Notes: generated by a model not told the origin, from the letters alone. A stretch of DNA of 64,000 nucleotides from Roseburia faecis (GCF_001406815.1 NZ_CVRR01000037.1:1-64000), one strand, 5' to 3'; counted from the first letter of the stretch, positions 25,578-34,065 are shown. Made by a program: numbers and translations.

Positions 25578-25603
25578 TGTTTTTTCCTCCTGCATGTTAT
25601 CCC

Positions 25604-25630
25604 ATTATAACACGCACGACAGGAGAAAAT
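25604..25630 (-). promoter_or_regulatory. Probable thiE promoter with extended -10
   Basis: On the minus strand TGTTATAAT (an extended -10) lies at 25604-25612, with the -10 hexamer at 25604-25609 and a weak TTTTCT at the -35 position. It falls between the spoIIID stop and thiE, leaving a leader of only about 20 bases, too short for a riboswitch. Confidence 0.5.
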
Positions 25631-25888
25631 CTATACTGCATGCAAATGTGCATATTTTTCCTTTGTTGCCATTCCTCCGCGGATATGACGTTCGGATTTA
25701 TTCACATCAATAATCTTGCGGGTTTCTGCCGCAAGTGCCGGATTCACCTGGCACAGCCGATCCGTGATATCCTTGTGAACGGTCGATTTTGAAATCCCGT
25801 AATGTTTGGCAGCCTGCCGCACAGTTGCCTTATGTTCAATGATATAGTTTGCGATTTCCACGGCTCTTTCTTCAATATAAGCTTTCAA
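25631..25888 (-). CDS. spoIIID: Sporulation transcription factor SpoIIID
   Basis: An 85-residue DNA-binding protein controlling mother-cell genes during sporulation. The helix-turn-helix is TVRQAAKHYGISKSTVHKDI, followed by the basic C-terminal extension with RHIRGGMATKEKY, which contacts DNA in SpoIIID. Length is normal. It is the last gene before the repeat-rich 25.9-26.5 kb stretch. Confidence 0.95.
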   Translation of the reverse strand: MKAYIEERAVEIANYIIEHKATVRQAAKHYGISKSTVHKDITDRLCQVNPALAAETRKIIDVNKSERHIRGGMATKEKYAHLHAV

Positions 25889-26129
25889 AAAAATACCCCT
25901 GCATTCCTGTGTTTGTACAGTTTATGCAAGGATATGTTTGCTTATTACTTACTTCCCACAAAGACTCTTCTGTCACAACCTGTCCCACAACAGTTCCATC
26001 AGGTTTGACTCCAAAATAAAGTTTCCTTTTCAATACCAAGATTCAAATCAACACCTGCCTTCACGCATATAATTAAATTATATACTGCTTATAATGATAT
26101 GAGGTCATATAAAGCAAATATTCTTGTCT

Positions 26130-26442
26130 ATGTCCCATGACGAACTGAATAAGAGGACATATGGCAAAAAAATAGCCGTCCATGTCCCATGACGAACTAA
26201 ATAGAGGACATATGATAAAAAAGTGCTCATTTATGTCCTGTTAAACAGATCCTGTGGGACTTTTTCATGCGCTTTTTCTACATATGTCCTTTTACCAACT
26301 TCTCTCGGGATTTTTCAATGCACTTTTTCTACATATGTCCCTTTGCCAATTTTTCCCGGGATTTTTCAATGCACTTTTTCTACATATGTCCCTCCGGCAA
26401 CTTTCACCGAGACTTTCTGGCTTACTTTTTCTCTATATGTCC
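26130..26442. repeat. Seven-copy tandem array with 51-bp period
   Basis: The hexamer ATGTCC begins at 26130, 26182, 26233, 26284, 26335, 26386 and 26437, spaced 52 then 51 bases throughout. The last four full units are close copies (CATATGTCC, then GGGATTTTTCAATGCACTTT). The first two share a different interior (CCATGACGAACT) and end AGGACATATG, the complement of CATATGTCC, so the array also has inverted symmetry. Plus-strand frames across it encode a 17-residue repeat but have no ribosome binding site. The rest of 25889-26513 is A/T-rich with no gene. Confidence 0.75.
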
Positions 26443-26469
26443 CCAAAACACAAAGAAACGCACAAGAAA

Positions 26470-26496
26470 AAGGAATGTTCCCACACAGAAACATTC
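26470..26496 (-). terminator. Hairpin after the small membrane protein gene
   Basis: GGAATGTT and AACATTCC form an 8-bp stem around CCCACACAGA. On the minus strand it is followed by CCTTTTTC, consistent with termination downstream of the 26514-26666 gene. Confidence 0.6.
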
Positions 26497-26513
26497 CCTC
26501 TTTCATTATGTAT

Positions 26514-26666
26514 TTATTTTTCCAGTTTTGTCAGTTCATTGCTGTCCACATCCGCCGCATGACCGCCCTCATTATGGCTTGCTGATCCGTTCTCAAACCA
26601 CCATGCCACACCTGCGGCCAACACAACAACTGCTACTACAACTACGATAATGACTTTTTCTAACAT
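26514..26666 (-). CDS. Small single-pass membrane protein (50 aa)
   Basis: An ATG at 26666 with AGGAGGAAAATTTC upstream opens a 50-residue frame. Residues 1-23 are a hydrophobic helix (VIIVVVVAVVVLAAGVAWWF). The rest is polar with a histidine pair (SASHNEGGHAADVDSNELTK). The strong ribosome binding site, single helix and following terminator support a real gene. Function is unknown. It follows the 140-residue gene after a 10-bp hairpin (26684-26693/26705-26714) and probably belongs to the GH5 transcript. Confidence 0.65.
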   Translation of the reverse strand: MLEKVIIVVVVAVVVLAAGVAWWFENGSASHNEGGHAADVDSNELTKLEK

Positions 26667-26701
26667 GAAATTTTCCTCCTGAACTCTTTGAAAATGGTCG
26701 C

Positions 26702-27124
26702 TTATTTCAAAGAGTCAGAAGCTTTTTCCCCGTCCTGCCAGTGTATGTATGCCATGATCCACGCATGGCTGCGCACAAATATGTTTTCGATACGGCAGGA
26801 TGCCAGATAAATCCGGGTAGCATTCCCGGCAAATCCGCTTGCAAGTCCTGCCCACAAAATGATGTTGCGTTCTGCATTCAGCCGCGTGACCCGTGCACTG
26901 ACGGTCAGACGCGCCTGTTCGGACTGTGTCAGTTCGGAACGTCCGAGGATATCAAGGAAGGAACCCTGCTGCCGCTCCATCGTATGTACCGCAAGATGAT
27001 CCGGCTCCGCCTGCGTGATATCGTACATATTTTGCACTCCATAGCTCTGCTGCACCGCAAAAAAACATATGACAACCGCCAAAAAGATGCCTACACACCT
27101 CATCCGGCTTTTTTGTATCCGCAT
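26702..27124 (-). CDS. Hypothetical membrane-anchored protein
   Basis: A 140-residue protein with an N-terminal hydrophobic segment (VGIFLAVVICFFAVQQSYGV) and a polar exterior region that may include a second weak hydrophobic stretch (IILWAGLASGFAG). No family is recognised. ATG 27124 follows GAAAGGAGGGAATC. It lies 48 bases after the GH5 gene on the same strand and may be cotranscribed. Confidence 0.55.
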   Translation of the reverse strand: MRIQKSRMRCVGIFLAVVICFFAVQQSYGVQNMYDITQAEPDHLAVHTMERQQGSFLDILGRSELTQSEQARLTVSARVTRLNAERNIILWAGLASGFAGNATRIYLASCRIENIFVRSHAWIMAYIHWQDGEKASDSLK

Positions 27125-27172
27125 GATTCCCTCCTTTCCCGGGCATGCCCGTGTTATGTAATCATTCCATCA

Positions 27173-28219
27173 CTACTTTGTCAGTCCAGCCTTCTTGCGA
27201 AGCAGGTGATACAGCCACTTGCCCTCGTCACTCAGCTCACTTTTCTTGAAACCGCTGACTTTCGAACAGCTGCTTTTAATAATAGAAGAAGATTCCTGTT
27301 TGTTTGACAGATTCCATGCAATGTAGCTGACACCATATTCATCCATCGTCTGTACCCAGCGGTCTGCCTCTTTTTTGTCAATGGCTCCGTTTCCGGAAGC
27401 ATCACAGATTCCATATTCCGTGACAAATACCGGAAGTCCTTTGTTGATGGCTGCGGTCATTTTATTGCGCAGATCTGCTTTGTGTGTGGCTGCATAAAAA
27501 TGCAGCGCATACATGATATTATCCCCCTTGATCGGATCTGCTGCCGCCTGATCCACATCCTGTGACCAGGTCGGTGTTCCTACAACGATCACCGCCTTTT
27601 TGTCATTTTTGCGAATGGTGGAAATGACACTCCTGGCATAGGATTTGATCTCTTTCCAGCTTGTTCCGTTATTCGGCTCATTGCAGATCTCATAAATCAC
27701 ATTGTTGTAACCCTTAAATTCCCTGGACATTTCCCTGAAAAAGGCCTTTGCTTCTTTCTTATGGGAATTCGGATTTCCATCGCTTAAGATATGCCAGTCC
27801 ACGATCACATACATTTTATGTTTCTTTGCCAGTCTGACTCCCTTTTTAATCAGTTTCTTTAAGTCACTGCGGTTCTTTGCATCTCCACTGCAGTATCCGT
27901 TATACTCTTCGGTATACATGGCTAGGCGCACGACATTTGCTCCCCATTTATCATGCAGCTGGGCAAAACACTTGTCATTGACGTACTGCGGATACCAGCT
28001 CAATCCATGTGTGCTGACTCCGCGAAGCTGTACTTCATGCCCCTTTTTGTCCACAAGTTTTGTTCCTTTGACGTGCAGCCTGCCTGCCGATGCGTCATAA
28101 TACGTTGTTGTTTTTGCCTCTGCTATTTGCAGTCCCCCTGTCAAACACAATCCCAGCGCAAGCACACATACCAGTGCAAACCCACGCAGGATTTTTATTT
28201 TTTTATTAAAAAAATACAT
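27173..28219 (-). CDS. Secreted GH5 endoglucanase-like enzyme
   Basis: A 348-residue glycoside hydrolase of family 5, subfamily 2 type. A signal peptide (LRGFALVCVLALGLCLTGGL ... AEA) is followed by LHVKGTKLVDKKGHEVQLRG and THGLSWYP. The acid/base Glu is in YEICNEPN and the nucleophile Glu in FVTEYG. No carbohydrate-binding or anchoring domain follows. It should cleave beta-1,4-glucan outside the cell. ATG 28219 is supported by GGGTGGAGTGGAAC; the longer frame to 28267 has no site. Confidence 0.85.
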   Translation of the reverse strand: MYFFNKKIKILRGFALVCVLALGLCLTGGLQIAEAKTTTYYDASAGRLHVKGTKLVDKKGHEVQLRGVSTHGLSWYPQYVNDKCFAQLHDKWGANVVRLAMYTEEYNGYCSGDAKNRSDLKKLIKKGVRLAKKHKMYVIVDWHILSDGNPNSHKKEAKAFFREMSREFKGYNNVIYEICNEPNNGTSWKEIKSYARSVISTIRKNDKKAVIVVGTPTWSQDVDQAAADPIKGDNIMYALHFYAATHKADLRNKMTAAINKGLPVFVTEYGICDASGNGAIDKKEADRWVQTMDEYGVSYIAWNLSNKQESSSIIKSSCSKVSGFKKSELSDEGKWLYHLLRKKAGLTK

Positions 28220-28285
28220 GTTCCACTCCACCCTTCTCCGACGGAAACAGGCGGCTCCACGTTCCATTGGACCGCTGTAACATTC

Positions 28286-28495
28286 TTAATCAATCGCTGT
28301 AACCTTGTAATCTTTCTCTTCTACCGTTTTCTTTAATACATCATCTGCCACTTCCGTGGATGAGGTCACAACGGCAGTGCCAGCCTCATGGCTGACTTCT
28401 GCGGATGTTACTTCCGGAAGTGCCTCTAGTGCTTTCTTTACGGTTGCCTCACAGTGTCCGCACATCATTCCTTCAATATGCATTGTCTTTGTCAT
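28286..28495 (-). CDS. Possible internal CopZ-like product of copA
   Basis: ATG 28495 lies in frame within copA and is preceded by GTGAGGAAACAAAA, a good ribosome binding site at normal distance. The 69-residue product begins MTKTMHIEGMMCGHC and is a complete heavy-metal-associated domain, the size of CopZ. In E. coli copA a free chaperone-like product also arises from the same gene, there by frameshifting. Whether internal initiation happens here is not shown. Confidence 0.45.
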   Translation of the reverse strand: MTKTMHIEGMMCGHCEATVKKALEALPEVTSAEVSHEAGTAVVTSSTEVADDVLKKTVEEKDYKVTAID

Positions 28496-30817
28496 TTTTG
28501 TTTCCTCACTTTCGCTTATTTTCATTTCTGTCGGTTTTGCTGCCGGTACAGCCTTTTTATTTGCTTTTCCATGTACGGAAAACAGGTTCAGCCGTAATGC
28601 GTTGGTCACGACACAAAAGCTCGATAAACTCATGGCTGCCGCGCCAAACATCGGATTTAATTTCCACCCAAATATAGGATACCACACTCCGGCTGCAAGT
28701 GGAATCCCTATTACATTATAAAAGAATGCCCAGAACAGATTTTCATGGATGTTCCGCAGCGTTGCCCGGCTTAGGCGGATGGCCGCCGGAACATCCCGCA
28801 GACGGCTCTTAACCAGGACAACGGATGCCGCATCGATTGCCACATCGGTTCCGGCACCGATGGCGATTCCGGTGTCTGCACGCGTCAGTGCCGGTGCATC
28901 GTTGATACCGTCTCCGACCATGGCAACTCTGCCGTGTTCTCTGAGTTTGCGGATCTCCGCCTCTTTTTCTTCCGGCAGAACACCTGCGATCACCTCGTCC
29001 ACTCCTGCCTGTGCGCCGATGGCTTTTGCTGTGCGCTCGTTGTCCCCGGTCAGCATAATGACTCGGATTCCCATCTCACGCAGCTTAGCTACCGCCTGCG
29101 GACTGTCCTCTTTGATCGTGTCTGCTACGGCAACCAGACCGGCACAGGTATGGTTTTTGGCAAAAAGCAACGGTGTTTTTCCCTCTTCTGCCAGTTTCTT
29201 TGCCTGTTCTGTCATGGCCACGTCCACGCTTACCTTCTGCTGCATATAAGAAACACTTCCACCCAGCAGCAGATCTTCTCCGCGCACTGCGGAAAGTCCG
29301 TTGCCCGGCAATGCCTGAAAATCGTGCACTGCAGTATTGGAAATACCGCTTGTCTTTGCGTGCTCCATAACTGCCTTTGCCAGCGGATGTTCACTGGAAC
29401 TCTCCAGATCCGCGGCAAGCTGCATCAGCTCCCGCTCCGTATATTCCTTTGCTGGGAGAATGTCCGTCACACGCGGTTCCCCGGTTGTGATTGTACCGGT
29501 CTTGTCCAATGCCACGATCTGCGTTTTTCCTGCATTCTCCAGTGCCACGGCATTTTTGAACAGGATTCCGTTTTTAGCTCCCATGCCGTTTCCGACCATG
29601 ATCGCTACAGGTGTTGCAAGTCCCAGCGCACACGGACAGCTGATAACGAGCACGGAAATGCCACGCGCCAGTGCAAACCCGACGTCTTTTCCGGCAATCA
29701 GCCAGACGATGATGGTGATCCCTGCAATGATGATGACCGTCGGTACAAACACACCGGATACTTTATCGGCGATTTTTGCAATCGGCGCCTTGGTGGCTGC
29801 CGCATCCGACACCATTTTGATGATCTGGGAAAGCGTGGTGTCTTCTCCCACACGGGTTGCCTCACAGCGCAGGAACCCGGACTGGTTCGTCGTTGCCGCG
29901 CTGACGGAGGAGCCTTTCTGTTTGTCGACCGGAATACTCTCTCCGGTGAGTGCTGCCTCGTTGACCGCACTGCTACCTTCTATAACAATTCCATCGACCG
30001 GAATATTTTCCCCCGGACGCACGACAAAGATATCCCCCTGCCGCACTTCTGCAATTGACACGGTAACTTCCTGTCCGTCCCGCACCACCGTTGCGGTCTT
30101 CGGTGCCAGCCGCATAAGGCTCTTTAAGGCATCGGTTGTCCTGCCTTTTGCGTGGGATTCGAGCATTTTTCCGACGGTGATGAGTGTCAGGATCATTGCC
30201 GCAGACTCGAAATAAAATTCATGCATGTAGCCCATGACCGCGTCCATATCGCCGCGCACCTGCGCTCCGGTCATGGCAAACAGGGCATACGTACTGTATC
30301 CAAACGATGCTCCGGCGCCGAGTGCCACCAGTGTATCCATATTTGGTGCGCCGTGGAGCAGGCTGGTAAAACCGCTCACAAAGAACTTCTGGTTGATCAC
30401 CATGATGATGATGGTTAAAAGCATCTGCAACATTCCCATTGCCACATGATTGTCTTTCATGGCAGCCGGTACCGGCCAGCCCCACATCATATGTCCCATG
30501 GAAAAATACATCAGCACGACAAGAAAGATGACCGATGCGATCAGACGCTTGCGCAGTTTCGGTGTCTCGTGGTCTTTTAATGCTTCTTCCTCTTCTGCTG
30601 CGGTCTGTTCTTTTTTTGCGCCTTTGGGTGCTGCGCCGTATCCGGCTGCGACAACTGCATTTACGATTTCCTGATCGGTTGCCGTGCCTTCCACTCCCAT
30701 GGAGTTGGTCAGCAGGCTGACAGAGCAGGAAGTCACACCCGGCACTTTGGAGACGGCTTTTTCCACGCGGGCGGAGCATGCCGCACAGCTCATGCCGGTC
30801 ACTTCATATTGCTTCAT
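28286..30817 (-). CDS. copA: Copper-exporting P-type ATPase with HMA domains at both ends
   Basis: An 843-residue P1B ATPase. The N-terminal heavy-metal domain has GMSCAAC at residues 8-14. The membrane core has the CPC metal-binding motif (VISCPCALGL), DKTGT is the phosphorylation site, HPLA the nucleotide-binding motif and GDGINDAPAL the hinge. A second heavy-metal domain with GMMCGHC forms the last 69 residues, preceded by a charged linker. Within that linker GAGGAAAC lies eight bases before an ATG at 28495, so the end may also be translated as a free CopZ-like chaperone. The gene follows csoR by 18 bases and is presumably copper-induced. Confidence 0.95.
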   Translation of the reverse strand: MKQYEVTGMSCAACSARVEKAVSKVPGVTSCSVSLLTNSMGVEGTATDQEIVNAVVAAGYGAAPKGAKKEQTAAEEEEALKDHETPKLRKRLIASVIFLVVLMYFSMGHMMWGWPVPAAMKDNHVAMGMLQMLLTIIIMVINQKFFVSGFTSLLHGAPNMDTLVALGAGASFGYSTYALFAMTGAQVRGDMDAVMGYMHEFYFESAAMILTLITVGKMLESHAKGRTTDALKSLMRLAPKTATVVRDGQEVTVSIAEVRQGDIFVVRPGENIPVDGIVIEGSSAVNEAALTGESIPVDKQKGSSVSAATTNQSGFLRCEATRVGEDTTLSQIIKMVSDAAATKAPIAKIADKVSGVFVPTVIIIAGITIIVWLIAGKDVGFALARGISVLVISCPCALGLATPVAIMVGNGMGAKNGILFKNAVALENAGKTQIVALDKTGTITTGEPRVTDILPAKEYTERELMQLAADLESSSEHPLAKAVMEHAKTSGISNTAVHDFQALPGNGLSAVRGEDLLLGGSVSYMQQKVSVDVAMTEQAKKLAEEGKTPLLFAKNHTCAGLVAVADTIKEDSPQAVAKLREMGIRVIMLTGDNERTAKAIGAQAGVDEVIAGVLPEEKEAEIRKLREHGRVAMVGDGINDAPALTRADTGIAIGAGTDVAIDAASVVLVKSRLRDVPAAIRLSRATLRNIHENLFWAFFYNVIGIPLAAGVWYPIFGWKLNPMFGAAAMSLSSFCVVTNALRLNLFSVHGKANKKAVPAAKPTEMKISESEETKMTKTMHIEGMMCGHCEATVKKALEALPEVTSAEVSHEAGTAVVTSSTEVADDVLKKTVEEKDYKVTAID

Positions 30818-30835
30818 AGTTGCCTCCTACATTTC

Positions 30836-31141
30836 TTACTTCATTAATTTTTGTAACATCGTTACTAATTCGTCTACTTTATCGTCCTCGCCGTTTCGGA
30901 TGCCATCTGCGACGCAGGTACGGATATGTTGTGCCAGCAGGACTTTATTAAAACTGTTGAGTGCCGCATTGGCAGCCGCTACCTGTGTGATGATATCCGG
31001 GCAGTAACAGTCTTTTTCTACCATGCCTTTGATGCCGCGGATCTGTCCTTCAATGCGGCTCAGGCGATTGATCATATCTTTCCGTTCCTTCTCGGAACGC
31101 TCTTTTTTCTTACAGCATTCACAAGTATGTTCTTTTTCCAT
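30836..31141 (-). CDS. csoR: Copper-sensing repressor CsoR
   Basis: A 101-residue DUF156/CsoR-family repressor that leaves DNA when it binds Cu(I). RLSRIEGQIRGIKGMVEKD is the family helix. The metal ligands appear as CYCPD, then LLAQHIRTCV (Cys, His, Cys). The N-terminus has an extra CECC cluster. ATG 31141 with GAGGAGACATAATCCGA is preferred to the long frame to 31225, which would start inside the promoter. It is cotranscribed with copA. Confidence 0.92.
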   Translation of the reverse strand: MEKEHTCECCKKKERSEKERKDMINRLSRIEGQIRGIKGMVEKDCYCPDIITQVAAANAALNSFNKVLLAQHIRTCVADGIRNGEDDKVDELVTMLQKLMK

Positions 31142-31165
31142 TCGGATTATGTCTCCTCTCTCTCC

Positions 31166-31225
31166 GATACCCTGTATGGGTATCCTTCTGCATCGCATTA
31201 TATACCCCCTGTGGGTATTATGCAA
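31166..31225 (-). promoter_or_regulatory. csoR-copA promoter with two CsoR operators
   Basis: On the minus strand TTGCAT (31220-31225) and TATAAT (31197-31202) are 17 bases apart. The spacer holds ATACCC-CCTGT-GGGTAT (31202-31218). A second inverted repeat, GATACCC-TGTAT-GGGTATC, lies downstream at 31166-31184. Both fit the CsoR operator pattern (TACCC...GGGTA). Binding would block RNA polymerase directly and again just past the start. Confidence 0.8.
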
Positions 31226-31246
31226 GAATTATTTTTCTCAATAAAA

Positions 31247-31279
31247 ATGAGTGTCTTCCGGTTTTTGGAAAACACTCAT
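31247..31279 (-). terminator. Terminator of the HigBA-type pair
   Basis: ATGAGTGTCTTCC pairs with GGAAAACACTCAT around a short loop. On the minus strand TTTTTATT follows. It lies 11 bases after the antitoxin stop. Confidence 0.75.
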
Positions 31280-31289
31280 GTATTATTTA

Positions 31290-31613
31290 TTATTCCTCTA
31301 TGGATACAAAAGGAAATTCTTTTGTGAGATTTCGATCCATCTCCATCATATGCAGAAGACGGCTTGCTGCACCTGACGGATGATTGATTCCAGATTCCCA
31401 TGCCTCCACAGTCTTACAGGAAACACCAAGATAACTTGCAAATGTCTTTTGCGACATTCCGGTTTCGTTACGAATCTTCTTTACTTCGCTGGCATTGTAT
31501 TCCTTAACAGGAACAACTGTCACGACACGGCGCGGAAGTTTTTTTTCTTTACTTTTTGCATCCTCAATGGCTTCCTGTAATCCAGCCACAATACTTTCAT
31601 ATACATCGCTCAT
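31290..31613 (-). CDS. HigA-type antitoxin, HTH domain
   Basis: A 107-residue protein. The C-terminal half is an XRE-type helix-turn-helix (GMSQKTFASYLGVSCKTVEAW, then ESGINHPSGAA). The N-terminal half is a charged helix expected to hold the toxin. It lies 13 bases downstream of the toxin gene, the toxin-first order typical of HigBA. The antitoxin probably represses the operon. Confidence 0.8.
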   Translation of the reverse strand: MSDVYESIVAGLQEAIEDAKSKEKKLPRRVVTVVPVKEYNASEVKKIRNETGMSQKTFASYLGVSCKTVEAWESGINHPSGAASRLLHMMEMDRNLTKEFPFVSIEE

Positions 31614-31626
31614 ATTATTTCTTCTC

Positions 31627-31959
31627 CTATAACTTCAATTTCAATTGTTCAATTAAACTTTTGATACCATTACGTTCAGCTTGCGACAGATTTTCTTTTT
31701 CATTTTTAGAATACACGGTAATCAAATAAATAACCTCTTGAACCACAAAATCCACATAGCAAACACGGGCACTGCCACTTTTCCCTTCATTTGCAAAAGG
31801 AATTCTGATCTTTCGAAGTCCTCCTGTTCCCTTTATTACCGGATGTAAATCAGAATTTTCCAGCAATTCTAATTCCAGCTTTCTTAAATCTTCATCCTTA
31901 AACCCAAGTTTATCCCAATTCCTGGAAAATTCGCGTGTCTGTATAAATGTTCTGACCAT
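31627..31959 (-). CDS. RelE/HigB-type toxin
   Basis: A 110-residue RelE-superfamily toxin. It starts MVRTFIQTREFSRNWDKLGF, followed by the LELELLENSDLHPVIKGTGG helix, the LRKIRIPFANEGKSGSARVC core and YLITVYSKNEKENLS. Such proteins usually cut mRNA in the ribosome, so the Arg/Lys positions in the core would be catalytic. Paired with the downstream antitoxin. The ATG follows AAAGGAGAAAAG. Confidence 0.82.
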   Translation of the reverse strand: MVRTFIQTREFSRNWDKLGFKDEDLRKLELELLENSDLHPVIKGTGGLRKIRIPFANEGKSGSARVCYVDFVVQEVIYLITVYSKNEKENLSQAERNGIKSLIEQLKLKL

Positions 31960-32212
31960 CTTTTCTCCTTTACATTACCCTATTCAATAGTAGTATGTCA
32001 AGTTATCATGTAACCCTTCATTCTGTTTTTTAAATTTCATGGAGTCGTGGGAGAATCCCCCGTGATTTGTTCCTGTTGACATTTACTAATATAATATTCA
32101 GAAACAATATAACTTTATGAAATAACATTATCAAACACGTTTTTACCTGTCAAGAACAATTTCTATTATTTTCTCCAAAAGTGTGGTATGCTCTGTCATA
32201 GATTATATTTAA

Positions 32213-33175
32213 ATGAGGAAGAAAACATTGAAAAAATTAGTACAAAGATTATTATTCGGAATCGGCATCCTATCCCTTGGCATCACGTTCACCGGTTGTC
32301 ATGCCAGCCATTCACAGACGGATTCACAGAAAACTATTTCCAGACAGACAGAACCGCAGGCCGGACCAACAGAAACGGAAACTTCTTCCACGCTTTCTCT
32401 GATTGACGCTTCCGGCATGACATTAGAAAGCCGGATCCACACATCGGACGGTTACACAAGAACCAAAGAAGCCGACGGAAGTCTTGCAGAGTTTTTGCGA
32501 AACTATGCCATGGAGCCTGATCAAAGTCCCGTTCTATTATATGACGGCAGTAAAAAACGCAATCAAAAGGCTCATGTTGCCGTATTTGATCTCCCACTTG
32601 AACATGAGGATCTCCAGCAATGCGCGGATTCCGCCATCCGGGTATATGCAGAATATTTTTGGAGTACAAAGCAATACGATCGCATTGCTTTTCATTTTAC
32701 GAATGGATTTGACGCCCAGTATACGAAGTGGGCAGACGGTTACCGTATCCGTGTAAACGGAAATAATGTAAGCTGGATCAAAAGTGCACAGCCGGACACT
32801 TCCTACGACAGTTTGAAAGACTATCTGCGTATCGTTTTTTCTTATGCCGGTACCGCCTCCATGGATACCGAAGCACAGCCGATCCCGCTATCTGATCTGC
32901 AGGTGGGAGATGTGTTTTTAAAAGGCGGAAATCCGGGGCATGTTGTGATGGTCGTTGATCTGTGCGAAAATGCAGACGGCAAAAAAGCCTTCCTGCTTGC
33001 ACAGGGATATATGCCGGCACAACAATTTCATGTATTAAAAAATCCGGCGCACGAAGATGACCCATGGTATTATGAAGATGAAGTCACCTATCCGTTTCAC
33101 ACGCCGGAATATACCTTCCAGAAGGGAAGCTTAAAACGATTAAATTATGGGATTACCCACACTGCTCCTGAATAA
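32213..33175 (+). CDS. DUF4846 lipoprotein
   Basis: A 320-residue protein, one of the few plus-strand genes. The N-terminal signal ends in a lipobox (GITFTGC), so it is anchored outside the membrane after a Ser/Thr-rich linker. The folded part has the DUF4846 pattern (FLRNYAM...VLLYDG, HVAVFDL, IRVYAEYFW, FHFTNGF and GGNPGHVVMVVD). The family has no known function. It converges on the CarD-like remnant, and the two stops overlap by 23 bases. The upstream 250 bases contain TTGACA near 32087 but no clear -10 at the right distance. Confidence 0.85.
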   Translation: MRKKTLKKLVQRLLFGIGILSLGITFTGCHASHSQTDSQKTISRQTEPQAGPTETETSSTLSLIDASGMTLESRIHTSDGYTRTKEADGSLAEFLRNYAMEPDQSPVLLYDGSKKRNQKAHVAVFDLPLEHEDLQQCADSAIRVYAEYFWSTKQYDRIAFHFTNGFDAQYTKWADGYRIRVNGNNVSWIKSAQPDTSYDSLKDYLRIVFSYAGTASMDTEAQPIPLSDLQVGDVFLKGGNPGHVVMVVDLCENADGKKAFLLAQGYMPAQQFHVLKNPAHEDDPWYYEDEVTYPFHTPEYTFQKGSLKRLNYGITHTAPE

Positions 33176-33468
33176 GCCTGTGGATTTCCTCTGTGTCTTT
33201 ATCCAGTGCCACTTCCAGTTCCCCATACAGCAGATTCTCTGCCAGTTTAAAATAACGCCCATCCACCGCCGTAACTTTTCTGCCCTGCCGGACACGCTCT
33301 TCTTTCCGGTCGCAGATCAGTTTGATGATCCCCACCAGACGCTCCGGATCATTGCTGGTGATAGTACAGTTTTTTAGAATCTGTATCTGAAAAATCCAGA
33401 TGCACCAGATCCTTTACCTCACATACTCCGTTTGCAGCTTTGACAATAAATTCTCCTATCTGATACAA
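33153..33468 (-). pseudogene. Broken CarD-like regulator gene
   Basis: A TTG at 33468 with GGGGGAATTATC upstream starts LYQIGEFIVKAANGVCEVKD, the beginning of CarD/CdnL-type RNA-polymerase-binding proteins. About 40 codons on, the frame ends near KKLYYHQQ. The C-terminal helical part continues in another frame (RVRQGRKVTAVDGRYFKLAE, GELEVALDKDT). The middle of the domain is missing, so a deletion with a frameshift has broken it. Confidence 0.6.
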
Positions 33469-33552
33469 GATAATTCCCCCTTTTCCCTGTATTTCTATTG
33501 TACCACAAGGAAAAGAGGGCATTCAAAGGTCGAATTCAACGAAAATTTCTCA

Positions 33553-34065
33553 TTATGAGGTTGGGGACGTTGCACAATTTTTCAAAATCTGTCTCACTTT
33601 TGAAGCTGCTGCAACACGGGCTTTCTTTCCCTTATCGATCTGCGTAAGTACCTCTGACCACGCATCATACAACCGATCTAAGTCACCATTCTTTGCATTT
33701 TTCCACTGTGTTTCATCGGACTGTAAATTTTCCAGATACCCTTCAAACTCAGACACCATCTGTTGAAGATCATGTTCCTTCCATGATGCCCCATAACTTG
33801 TTGTTATATACGCGTTTACAGCCTCACGGCAATACCCAAACGCCACCCCGATCCTAAAATCTTTTTCGTCCGGCTCACATGTTTGTAAATATAAAATCTC
33901 CTCCTGTATGTGTCCCAGAATACCCTGAAACATCTGATCCTCTGTCGTTTGGTTCCATACAATCTGGGCGTCTTTGTTCCGTATCACCCTGTACTGATAA
34001 ACATTTGCTGATACGGATACTATGCATACCGCAATTGTGATTACCAACGCAATTTTTTTCTTCAT
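33553..34065 (-). CDS. Hypothetical membrane-anchored protein
   Basis: A 170-residue protein with an N-terminal membrane helix (KKKIALVITIAVCIVSVSANV) and a helical exterior domain rich in Glu/Gln (ILGHIQEEILYLQTCEPDEKD). No family is recognised. ATG 34065 with GGGAGGGATAAG is preferred to the longer frame. A short unrelated ORF lies upstream. Confidence 0.6.
   Translation of the reverse strand: MKKKIALVITIAVCIVSVSANVYQYRVIRNKDAQIVWNQTTEDQMFQGILGHIQEEILYLQTCEPDEKDFRIGVAFGYCREAVNAYITTSYGASWKEHDLQQMVSEFEGYLENLQSDETQWKNAKNGDLDRLYDAWSEVLTQIDKGKKARVAAASKVRQILKNCATSPTS

Noticed and set aside
24900-25640. TPP riboswitch for the thiamine genes
   Set aside because: Gaps before thiE and thiW are about 40 and 30 bases and contain no CUGAGA-type core.
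26130-26442. CRISPR array
   Set aside because: The unit is 51 bp throughout with gradual divergence and internal inverted symmetry. There are no unique spacers between identical repeats and no cas genes.
26223-26650. Plus-strand frames with a 17-residue repeat (FFYICP...)
   Set aside because: They arise from the 51-bp DNA repeat read in three frames at once, with no ribosome binding site or conserved domain.
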